Source: an uncultured Oscillospiraceae bacterium
GTDB taxonomy: Bacteria > Bacillota > Clostridia > Oscillospirales > Ruminococcaceae
DNA length: 20,975 bases
Assembly (NCBI GenBank): GCA_910577365.1
Contig: CAJTMU010000037.1
Location: 1 to 20,975 of the forward strand
Direction: 5' to 3'
In this document: piece by piece, positions 14,603 to 20,975 of the stretch
Position numbering within the stretch: the stretch's first letter is position 1
How the letters are laid out: each line of letters begins with the position of its first letter
Made by a program: the position numbers and the translations under genes
The notes under the pieces: generated by a model
The model's database searches: none
What the model saw: only the letters and a program-made list of their open reading frames with translations
Told to the model about the DNA's origin: nothing

Positions 14603-14938
14603 TTACTGAGTTTTTTCAATTCTGTAATAATAAATATACAGCTTCTGCACCGAGTTTTCCAGAAAATAGTAATGCTTTATATATGGTATCAGCAGCGTCA
14701 GAAAAAGCGCCGTAAGCACCAGCAGTCCCGTACCGCCCTTAAGCAGAAACATCATCAGCGCCAACAGGAAAAACACCGCGAACGCCAGCGTCACAAGCAA
14801 ATGCACTATCCGCTCATGCTGATAAAATCTTATTCGCCTCAGCAGCAGCTCGCGCTCAGCTGCGTTTTCCTCGTCGGTGTGATTTGCCGCAAGGAAGTTC
14901 TCAATATAGCTAATATACTCCTTGATCTGCTTTGTCAT
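14603..14938 (-). CDS. Small two-helix membrane protein, function unknown
   Basis: This is a 111-residue protein with a charged N-terminal half (MTKQIKEYISYIENFLAA, then a run rich in Glu and Arg), two membrane segments (about 44-65 and 70-86) and a Tyr-rich, basic end. I do not recognise a family. The ATG at 14938 is chosen over an upstream TTG because GGGGGA lies 8 nt before it. The gene overlaps the last 29 nt of the ABC-F gene in another frame, so translation is probably coupled. The terminator at 14559-14593 follows directly, which supports it as the last gene of the transcript. Confidence 0.65.
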   Translation of the reverse strand: MTKQIKEYISYIENFLAANHTDEENAAERELLLRRIRFYQHERIVHLLVTLAFAVFFLLALMMFLLKGGTGLLVLTALFLTLLIPYIKHYYFLENSVQKLYIYYYRIEKTQ

Positions 14939-16868
14939 CGCCAAAATCCCCCGTTGTCACCGCCGAATCCATCGCCTCCAGAGCCAGCGAAGCGTCCTCC
15001 CAGTCGCTCATAACCTCCTCCTGCCGCTCACGCAGCCGCTCCAGCTCCTCCGACATCTCCAAAACGCGCTGATAATCCGTCCCCGACACCTCCGACATTT
15101 CCTTGGTCAGAGCAGCTATCTTCCCATCAAGCTCCTCAGTCTCTTTTTCTGCTCGGGTTATTCTTGTATTCAGCTTGCGACGCTCGGATTCCCTCTCCTT
15201 TTTAAGCTTGTAGTCGTTTGCGCCTGTTTTTTTCGGTAGAGTTTCCTCCCGCTTTGGCGCAGCATTCATTTGCGCGAGCGCATACGCGTCGTAGCTGCCC
15301 AGATACTCCTTAACCCCGTCTGGCGTGAGATAATATATTCTGTCCGCCAGCTTGTTGATAAGATAGCGGTCGTGCGAGATTATAAACAGTGTGCCGTCGT
15401 AGTTCATCAGAGCGTTTTCCAGCGCTTCGCAGGAGGTTATATCAAGGTGGTTGGTTGGCTCGTCAAGCAGCAGGAAATTAGCTCCCGAAAGCATCAGCTT
15501 CAGTATCGCTATCCTTGCCCTCTCGCCGCCGCTCAGCTCGGAAATGCGCTTGAAAACGTCGTCGCCCTTGAACAGAAAGCTTCCCAGCGCCGTTCTCACC
15601 GCGGTCTCCGTCATTTTCGGGTACTCGTCCCACACCTCGTCCAGCGCGGTCTTGCTTTCGGTAAGTCCAGCCTGCGCCTGGTCGAAATAGCCCATCTGTA
15701 CCCGCGTTCCATACTTGTATTCTCCGCAGTCCTGCTCATACTGCCCTATGAATATCCTGAAAAGTGAGGTCTTGCCGCAGCCGTTGCCGCCAAGCAGAAA
15801 TACCCTCTCGCCCTTTTTGATGTCGATATTCACATTCCTAAAAAGCTGTTTTCCGTCAAAGCCCAGCGCCAGCCGCTCAGCACAGAACACGTCGTTACCG
15901 CAGCCGTCGGCGCTTTTAAATTTAAATTTCAGCGCCTCCGGAGCTTCTTCCGGCCTAACAAGCGTCGCTTCAAGGCGGTCAATGGATTTCTGCTTGCTGG
16001 CGATGGTAACATAATTGCGCGCTTGATTCCAGCGCTTCTGCTGCTCAATTATCCCCTCGATACGGCCTATCTCTTTCACAGTGGCTTCGTAGACCTTGCG
16101 GCGGCGCTCCTGTTCCTCCGCTTTCAGTTCCAGAAAGCGGGTGTAATTTCCCTTGTAGCAGTCAATATGCCCGTTTTCCAGCTCAATGGTGCGGTTGGTA
16201 ACCTTGTCCAGAAAATAGCGGTCATGCGAGATAACTATATAAGCGCCGCGGTAATCCTCCAGAAATTTTTCAAGCCACTCCACGGATTGAATGTCAAGGT
16301 GGTTGGTAGGCTCGTCCAGCAGCAGCAAATTCGCGTCGGAAAGCAACAGCTTTGCCAGCTGCAGCTTGGAGCGCTGCCCGCCGCTGAGCTTGTCTACCGT
16401 AAGCGCGAAATCTCGTTGTGTAAAGCCCAGACCCGTCAGCGCCGAGGCGGTGCGGCTCTTGTAGGTAAGCCCGCCCTCACGCTCGAACCGCTCCGAGAGA
16501 AGTGTTTGCCTTTCTATTATCTCGGAAGCGCAGCTGCCTGCGTCTATTCTGTCGTGTATCTCCTCAAGCTCAAGCTCCATATCCTCCAGCCGCGAGAAAA
16601 CAGTCAAAGCCTCATCATAGAGCGTCTTTTCGGAGGAATTGCAGGCAAACTGCTCCATAAAGCCCATTTTGCAGCTGCCCGCCATGTGTATGCTCCCCTC
16701 ATCGGGGATATGCTCTCCCTTCAAAATACGGAAAAGCGTTGTCTTACCGCTGCCGTTTACGCCGACAAACCCCGCCCTGTCCGCGTCGTATATTTCAAAG
16801 TTTACGTCCGAAAACAGCTCTCTGTCAGCAAACGACATGGCAATATTATTTAAGCTCATTAAAAGCAT
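14910..16868 (-). CDS. ABC-F family ATPase (ribosome-associated type)
   Basis: ABC-F proteins have two ATPase domains and no membrane part; they act on ribosomes in translation or antibiotic protection. Numbering from the ATG at 16868 (652 residues): Walker A GVNGSGKT (36-43), signature LSGGQ (161-165), Walker B LLLLDEPTNHLD with Glu186, then the linker (about 245-315). The second domain has GGNGCGKT (360-367), LSGGE (445-449) and LLLDEPTNHLD with Glu470. A charged coiled-coil tail runs from about 540. The tail and length suggest a housekeeping YdiF/Uup-like member, not a resistance factor, but this is uncertain. AGGAG lies 7 nt before this ATG; a longer frame to 16940 lacks a ribosome site. 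Repeat copy F and a MITE-like element fill the upstream gap. Confidence 0.92.
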   Translation of the reverse strand: MLLMSLNNIAMSFADRELFSDVNFEIYDADRAGFVGVNGSGKTTLFRILKGEHIPDEGSIHMAGSCKMGFMEQFACNSSEKTLYDEALTVFSRLEDMELELEEIHDRIDAGSCASEIIERQTLLSERFEREGGLTYKSRTASALTGLGFTQRDFALTVDKLSGGQRSKLQLAKLLLSDANLLLLDEPTNHLDIQSVEWLEKFLEDYRGAYIVISHDRYFLDKVTNRTIELENGHIDCYKGNYTRFLELKAEEQERRRKVYEATVKEIGRIEGIIEQQKRWNQARNYVTIASKQKSIDRLEATLVRPEEAPEALKFKFKSADGCGNDVFCAERLALGFDGKQLFRNVNIDIKKGERVFLLGGNGCGKTSLFRIFIGQYEQDCGEYKYGTRVQMGYFDQAQAGLTESKTALDEVWDEYPKMTETAVRTALGSFLFKGDDVFKRISELSGGERARIAILKLMLSGANFLLLDEPTNHLDITSCEALENALMNYDGTLFIISHDRYLINKLADRIYYLTPDGVKEYLGSYDAYALAQMNAAPKREETLPKKTGANDYKLKKERESERRKLNTRITRAEKETEELDGKIAALTKEMSEVSGTDYQRVLEMSEELERLRERQEEVMSDWEDASLALEAMDSAVTTGDFGDDKADQGVY

Positions 16869-16941
16869 TTTAATGCTCCTCAATTTAAAAAGAATTTTTC
16901 GCGAACCAATCAAGTAAGCTGACCCATATAGTCTATACATA

Positions 16942-17063
16942 AATTTCTCGAAAGCCGGTAAAAACGCTCCACCCGCTTTGCGGGCGGAGCGTTGCTGCCA
17001 AGACTAACTTAATACGCCGTAAAGCGACGTATTAAGCAATTCGGGAAATTATTTTAAATAATT
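16942..17063. repeat. Intergenic palindromic repeat, copy F (cloverleaf type)
   Basis: Outer stem AATTTCTCGAA (16942-16952) with TTCGGGAAATT (17040-17050), 10 of 11 paired. Inner hairpin 1 (16963-16993) joins AACGCTCC and GGAGCGTT plus a further CCCGC/GCGGG. Inner hairpin 2 (17008-17036) joins CTTAATACG and CGTATTAAG. Instead of CATGCG, a perfect 17-nt palindrome AATTATTTTAAATAATT (17047-17063) follows. A further GAATTTTTCGCGAA arm-like stretch lies near 16892-16905, next to the ABC-F Shine-Dalgarno. Confidence 0.7.
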
Positions 17064-17069
17064 TGCTTA

Positions 17070-17162
17070 GGGCGTATCTGAAAACAAAGCAATTTTGTAC
17101 AATTTCGCAGAAAGCGCCGCAATTAGCAGAAGTCTTGCAAATTGCGACTTTTCAAACAGCCC
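17070..17162. mobile_element. MITE-like element with imperfect terminal inverted repeats
   Basis: This 93-nt segment starts GGGCGTATCTGAAAAC and ends CTTTTCAAACAGCCC. The ends are imperfect inverted copies over about 25 nt, including GCAATTTTG and CAAATTGC further in. It has no coding capacity. Ends of the GGGCTGTTTGAAAA type resemble those of some insertion sequences, so it may be a non-autonomous derivative. No clear target duplication is visible at the flanks. Confidence 0.45.
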
Positions 17163-17175
17163 ATAGGATAGCCGA

Positions 17176-18381
17176 TTATTCAAAGCCCTTTATCTTGTTG
17201 GGCGCGTATTTTGTATTTACCAGATAATCGTCCTGCTCAACGGAATACTCAGCATAGGCGGTTTTCAGAATCTCCTCAAACTCGTCTGATTTCAGCGCGT
17301 TCAAAACCGTCCGTTTGATATTCTCTTTCCATGTTTCTCTGGTGGTGATATCCTCACGGGCTATTATAAAGCAGGAATCTTCCTGCTCCAGAAGCACGGC
17401 TTTCCCGTCCGCCTCGGCGTTCCATATATACTCCACTACCTCCGCGTTCAGAGAAGAGCTTGTACTTTCACGATTCAGTATCGTATCCAGCTGGTCTTCA
17501 GTCTTCTTTTCCACCGTTACGGCATCGACAGCTTCCTGAACAAACTTGTCACGATCGTCGGGGCGCGCCTCCGCCGTCATCTCATCGTATTCGTCCTCGG
17601 CGTTCACCTGAGCCTCATTCTGAGCGTTTTTAAGGTCGACTTCATAGCGGATATCCGCAAAGTTCTCGCCGCCGTTCAGTCTGTCAACATAGCTCTGAGC
17701 CAGATCCTTGACAGCCTGAATCTCCAATTCCTCTTTCAGCATAAGCCCCTGATAGTCCTTATACTCAAGCTCGATAATTCTTGCCGCCGCGTAATTTTCC
17801 GTGATATGCGCGTTAAAATCCTCCTCGGAAACTGGGGTAACGCCGTCGGTATCATAATAATGCAAGAAAAGCTCGTTTGACAGGTCGTCGGCAATGTATA
17901 TATCCTTTATGGAATCCCTGCCTATGCCTATGGAATCGTAATATTCACCAACCGTGTCAGTTCCGTAAAGCATCTGTGCGTAACCATTCTCATCGTTCCA
18001 CATGGAGTTGACCTGCTCGTTCAGCTCCTTTGTCTGCTCGTCGGTGAGAGCTATTCCGTTCTGCTCACAAAGACGGTGTACCGCCACAATTCGCTTTACA
18101 CTGTCCATAGCTTCTCTTTTTACCCAGTTTTCAACAGTTTCACCGTCAACGGTTTCCTTAAAAATATCCGCTATCTCACTTGTGTCGCCATATTCCTTGC
18201 GGTCCTCGGTTATCTCGGTGTGTGCCCTCTGAAGAGCGTTCAGCTCACTGTACAGATACACCCCGTTCCTTACGTCAACACCGTCAATCTTCATAAGATA
18301 GCCCGCATCCGCGCATCCGCAAAGCGAAACCGCCATCACCGCCGCTGCCGCGGCAGCCGTAATTTTCCTGTTATATTTCAT
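17176..18381 (-). CDS. Secreted lipoprotein, SurA/PrsA-like N-terminal region
   Basis: The 401-residue protein begins with a lysine/arginine tip, an alanine-rich hydrophobic stretch and a lipobox, LCGC, with Cys23 as the likely lipid-bearing residue. Mature protein would sit on the outer face of the membrane. The following helical, acidic region (MKIDGVDVRNGVYLYSELNA, then NWVKREAMDSVKRIVAVHRLCEQNGIALTDEQ) resembles the SurA/PrsA chaperone N-domain. A clear parvulin catalytic domain is not seen in the middle, so it may be a chaperone without isomerase activity. AGGAGG lies 8 nt before the ATG. The gene is 47 nt downstream of the membrane protein gene and likely in the proBA transcript. Family placement is moderate. 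Confidence 0.65.
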   Translation of the reverse strand: MKYNRKITAAAAAAVMAVSLCGCADAGYLMKIDGVDVRNGVYLYSELNALQRAHTEITEDRKEYGDTSEIADIFKETVDGETVENWVKREAMDSVKRIVAVHRLCEQNGIALTDEQTKELNEQVNSMWNDENGYAQMLYGTDTVGEYYDSIGIGRDSIKDIYIADDLSNELFLHYYDTDGVTPVSEEDFNAHITENYAAARIIELEYKDYQGLMLKEELEIQAVKDLAQSYVDRLNGGENFADIRYEVDLKNAQNEAQVNAEDEYDEMTAEARPDDRDKFVQEAVDAVTVEKKTEDQLDTILNRESTSSSLNAEVVEYIWNAEADGKAVLLEQEDSCFIIAREDITTRETWKENIKRTVLNALKSDEFEEILKTAYAEYSVEQDDYLVNTKYAPNKIKGFE

Positions 18382-18428
18382 TTTACAGTCCTCCTGAATT
18401 ATAATTATGCCGTTATTTTACATTTTTA

Positions 18429-19250
18429 TCAAGACTCGCTCGTCTGAGGAGTATAGTCGGAATACTTCACCGAAAGCAGCGTATTCTTGCCCTCCCAGCG
18501 GCTGATGGTATATTCCATATACTTTTCCGGAGATGTTTCCATACCGCTTATTCCCGCGACAGCCGCCACCGACGGCGGAAGGTAGCCCACCGTGAGCGTG
18601 TATATGCCCTGCGATTCATTCATGTCTATTATAACAGGCGAGTAGGTCAGATACCGCGTGTTTTTTGATGCGGAATAGGTATGGTTTTCCTCATCATAAA
18701 CAAATCTTACTTCAGCCGAGCCGACCGTCTGATGCTCCAGCGTTACCGACGAGCCGAATATCTCACGGCAGGAGGCGAGCACGTCGTACTCGGGTATCGT
18801 AAGCCCCATCATTCCTTCGCTTTCATACGGCGAGGTATCCTTGTTTATAAGGATATTCCATATCGCGCTGTTAAGCATGGCGGTATTTCTAAGCTCCGAG
18901 GTATTCTCAAAGGTTGGAATATCGTTGATGACAACAGGAAAGATAAACTGCGCAAACTCATTTTTAAGAGAAGTGTTGTCCATAAGATTCCCCGTGCAGT
19001 CCACCGCAAAGCGAACAGTGGAAAAGCAGCCGACTATCGCCATAATTATCACAAAAACCGCGAAGATAAAGAAAAATCTTCTCGGCTTGGTCTCAGCGGC
19101 AACCTCGTTTTCCGTTTCCGCGCCCAGCTCCGCTATGTTGCTTTCTATTTCGGTGTCGCTCTCCAGTGTTCCGAAAAGCTGATTTATTACCGCTCCGTCC
19201 GCTCCGCGGGAAGCTGAATCAGCCGCGTTTTCACGTTTTTTCTTTGTCAT
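18429..19250 (-). CDS. Single-pass membrane protein, function unknown
   Basis: This 273-residue protein has a charged, acidic cytoplasmic N-terminus (about 1-57), one membrane segment (about 58-77, RRFFFIFAVFVIIMAIVG) and an outside domain of about 195 residues. I do not recognise a domain. The ectodomain has an even alpha/beta-looking composition and no cysteine-rich or repeat pattern. Its ATG is one base after the proA stop, and its AGGAG overlaps the last proA codons, so translation is tightly coupled to ProA. The next gene encodes a lipoprotein with similar extracellular placement, suggesting the two may work together at the cell surface. Confidence 0.7.
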   Translation of the reverse strand: MTKKKRENAADSASRGADGAVINQLFGTLESDTEIESNIAELGAETENEVAAETKPRRFFFIFAVFVIIMAIVGCFSTVRFAVDCTGNLMDNTSLKNEFAQFIFPVVINDIPTFENTSELRNTAMLNSAIWNILINKDTSPYESEGMMGLTIPEYDVLASCREIFGSSVTLEHQTVGSAEVRFVYDEENHTYSASKNTRYLTYSPVIIDMNESQGIYTLTVGYLPPSVAAVAGISGMETSPEKYMEYTISRWEGKNTLLSVKYSDYTPQTSES

Positions 19251-19251
19251 T

Positions 19252-20496
19252 TTAGCTCCTTATCTGACCGTTGCCATTTATAAGATATTTATATGTGGTT
19301 ATCGCTTCAAGTCCCATAGGACCGCGCGCGTGCAGCTTTTGGGTGGATATGCCTATTTCCGCGCCAAGACCAAATTCAAAGCCGTCGGTAAAGCGCGTGC
19401 TGGCGTTCACATAAACCGCCGCTGCGTCAACACGGCTTCTGAATTTCTCTGCGTTTTCAAAGCTTTGGGTAACTATGCACTCGCTGTGCTTCGTGCCAAA
19501 CCTGTTGATATGCTCGATAGCCTCGTCCACGCTGCCCACCACCTTTGAAGAGAGCTTGTAGTCGAGAAACTCCGCTGCGTAATCACTGTCATCTGCAATT
19601 TTATCTGTGCGGATAAGCTTTGAGGTTCTTTCGTCGCCTATAACCGACACCTTTCCCTGCCAAAGCTCGTCCAGCTTCCCGAAAAACTCGGGAGCAGCCT
19701 TCTCATGTACCAGAATGCTCTCTATGGCGTTGCACACCGACGGGCGCTGTGTTTTCGCGTTGTTTACGATATTCACGGCCATATCTATATCCGCGCTTTC
19801 GTCAACGTACACATGACAGTTGCCCTCTCCCGTCTGTATAACCGGAACGGTAGCGTTGTTCACCACGGCTCTGATAAGCCCGCCGCCGCCGCGCGGAATA
19901 AGAAGGTCGATATAATTGTTGAGCTTCATCATGGCGTTTGCGGTTTCACGGGAGGTCTCCTCGACAAGCTGAATGCAGTCCTTAGGTGCACCCACCGAGG
20001 ACACCGCGTTTCTCATAAGCATTGTCAGCGCCTTATTTGAGTTTAACGCGTCCGAGCCGCCGCGCAGTATCACCGCGCTTCCTGCCTTAAAGCAGAGCGC
20101 CGCCGCGTCCACCGTAACATTGGGCCGGCTCTCGAAAATAATGCCTATAACCCCCATCGGAACGCGTTTCTTTACCACCTGAAGCCCGTTGGGCAGGTCG
20201 CCGCCGCCAAGCACCTCTCCTATTGGGTCAGGCAGGGCGATTATGCCCTCAATCCCCACCACCATAGAGCGTATGCGGCTCTCGTTTAATGTAAGGCGGT
20301 CTATCATCGCCTCGCTCATTCCGTTTTTCCGCGCGTTCTCGATATCGCGTTTGTTCTCCGCTATGATATATTCCGTATTTTGATTGAGCAGCCGCGCGAT
20401 TTCACCCAGCGCGAGATTTTTGACCTTCGTCCCGCACCCTGCGAGAAATCCCGACGCTGCCTTTGCATTTGCCCCCAGCTCTTCAATATACTCCAT
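19252..20496 (-). CDS. proA: Gamma-glutamyl phosphate reductase
   Basis: ProA reduces gamma-glutamyl phosphate with NADPH to glutamate semialdehyde, the second step to proline, in the cytoplasm. The 414-residue protein has the family length. The catalytic cysteine is Cys255 in RPSVCNAIES. The nucleotide-binding GVIGIIFESRPNV (115-127), LRGGSDA (144-150), IPRGGGGLI (200-208) and QTGEGNCHVYVD (221-232) blocks are intact. A CTCCTT-complement Shine-Dalgarno (AAGGAG) lies 6 nt before the ATG. proB precedes it, with 233 nt between them holding palindromic repeat copy G. The membrane protein gene follows with a one-base gap. Confidence 0.96.
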   Translation of the reverse strand: MEYIEELGANAKAASGFLAGCGTKVKNLALGEIARLLNQNTEYIIAENKRDIENARKNGMSEAMIDRLTLNESRIRSMVVGIEGIIALPDPIGEVLGGGDLPNGLQVVKKRVPMGVIGIIFESRPNVTVDAAALCFKAGSAVILRGGSDALNSNKALTMLMRNAVSSVGAPKDCIQLVEETSRETANAMMKLNNYIDLLIPRGGGGLIRAVVNNATVPVIQTGEGNCHVYVDESADIDMAVNIVNNAKTQRPSVCNAIESILVHEKAAPEFFGKLDELWQGKVSVIGDERTSKLIRTDKIADDSDYAAEFLDYKLSSKVVGSVDEAIEHINRFGTKHSECIVTQSFENAEKFRSRVDAAAVYVNASTRFTDGFEFGLGAEIGISTQKLHARGPMGLEAITTYKYLINGNGQIRS

Positions 20497-20515
20497 GTTC
20501 CGCTCCTTATTTAAA

Positions 20516-20633
20516 AAATTTCAAAATTTCCGTTTTGCATACTCCGCACTGCTGCGCAGCGCTCCGTATACATAGCGGAAACCGCGCAGCATTTGCCGTT
20601 CGTCAAATGCGCGACTTTTTGAAATTTCATGCG
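20516..20633. repeat. Intergenic palindromic repeat, copy G, inside proBA
   Basis: A perfect 11-bp outer stem (AAATTTCAAAA 20516-20526, TTTTGAAATTT 20617-20627) encloses two hairpins: TTTCCG..CGGAAA with an inner GCATAC/GTATAC, and GCATTTG/CAAATGC. A CATGCG box (20628-20633) follows. On the minus strand it ends 7 nt before the proA Shine-Dalgarno. It separates proB from proA within what should be one operon. Confidence 0.8.
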
Positions 20634-20729
20634 CGGGCGCTTTGACCCTCGTCTTTAAAATATGCCGTTTATTACCCAATTACACATTGCTCAATGAAAT
20701 CAGTTTTCCGCTGGCTTGTTTCGCACAAA

Positions 20730-20975
20730 TCATTGTCTGATGGGATTTTCCGCCGCCTTAAAATATGTACAGCGAGGCTCTCCCTCAAATATCTCATACA
20801 GCAGCGAGGGGCGCTCATTACCGATAATAAGCGTATCTATTCCCGCCTCTGTGGCTATCTGCGCCGCCTCTATCTTTGTGAGCATTCCACCCGTTCCCAG
20901 ACTGCTGCCTGCGCCGCTCGCCAGCGAAATTATATCGGGATTTATCCTGTCCACTTCGGGGATTATCTTCGACAC
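20730..20975 (-). CDS. proB: Glutamate 5-kinase, C-terminal part (cut by window edge)
   Basis: ProB phosphorylates glutamate with ATP to begin proline synthesis. Only the last 81 codons are in the window; the gene runs off the right edge, and the first in-window codon (GTG) is internal, not a start. The SGAGSSLGTGGMLTKIEAA stretch is the typical nucleotide-binding GTGGMxTK motif of the amino-acid kinase fold, followed by AGIDTLIIGNERP. The protein ends soon afterwards at FKAAENPIRQ, so it lacks the C-terminal PUA domain of the E. coli enzyme and is the short form. proA follows 233 nt downstream. Confidence 0.93.
   Translation of the reverse strand: MSKIIPEVDRINPDIISLASGAGSSLGTGGMLTKIEAAQIATEAGIDTLIIGNERPSLLYEIFEGEPRCTYFKAAENPIRQ

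Overview
The window looks like a chromosomal segment of a Gram-positive Clostridia-type bacterium. A Ruminococcus-like (Oscillospiraceae) host is my best guess. This rests on strong AAGGAGG ribosome-binding sites, near-consensus sigma-A promoters, a PrsA/SurA-like lipoprotein, an LCP-like protein, a SpoIVFB-type M50 protease, and moderately GC-rich genes separated by AT-rich gaps. The taxonomic call is inference; there is no rRNA gene or other decisive marker. No tRNA, rRNA or CRISPR array was seen.

Left part (1-6522, all minus strand): an LCP-like membrane protein, a LUD-domain protein, class I mannose-6-phosphate isomerase (manA), a ROK sugar kinase, a GNAT acetyltransferase and dihydroxy-acid dehydratase (ilvD). 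ManA and the ROK kinase (12-nt gap) form a hexose-phosphate pair. The last 490 bases hold no convincing gene, but contain a hairpin, a repeat copy, a possible structured RNA and a promoter reading out of the window.

Middle (6523-10460, plus strand): alanine racemase (alr), a frameshifted streptothricin-acetyltransferase-like gene, an M50 membrane protease and an AIM24/TIGR00266 protein with a consensus promoter. The promoters of alr and of the LCP-like gene face each other, so their leaders should be complementary over an inverted repeat.

Right part (10637-20975, all minus strand): proB (partial)-proA-membrane protein-lipoprotein, then an ABC-F ATPase overlapping a small membrane protein, ended by a clear terminator at 14559-14593. 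A separately promoted heterodimeric ABC exporter pair (12424-14163 and 10637-12409) follows, with a roughly 290-nt leader.

The most unusual signal is a family of intergenic palindromic elements of about 76-118 nt (334, 4753, 9481, 10500, 14185, 16942 and 20516). Most have AATTTC/GAAATT outer arms around one or two inner hairpins, and four share a CATGCG box on the same side. Three of them sit a fixed 6-8 nt upstream of the Shine-Dalgarno of the next minus-strand gene (manA, the first ABC exporter gene, proA). A separate MITE-like element with imperfect terminal inverted repeats lies at 17070-17162. I do not know of a described function for this family; a role in mRNA processing or translation is inference.
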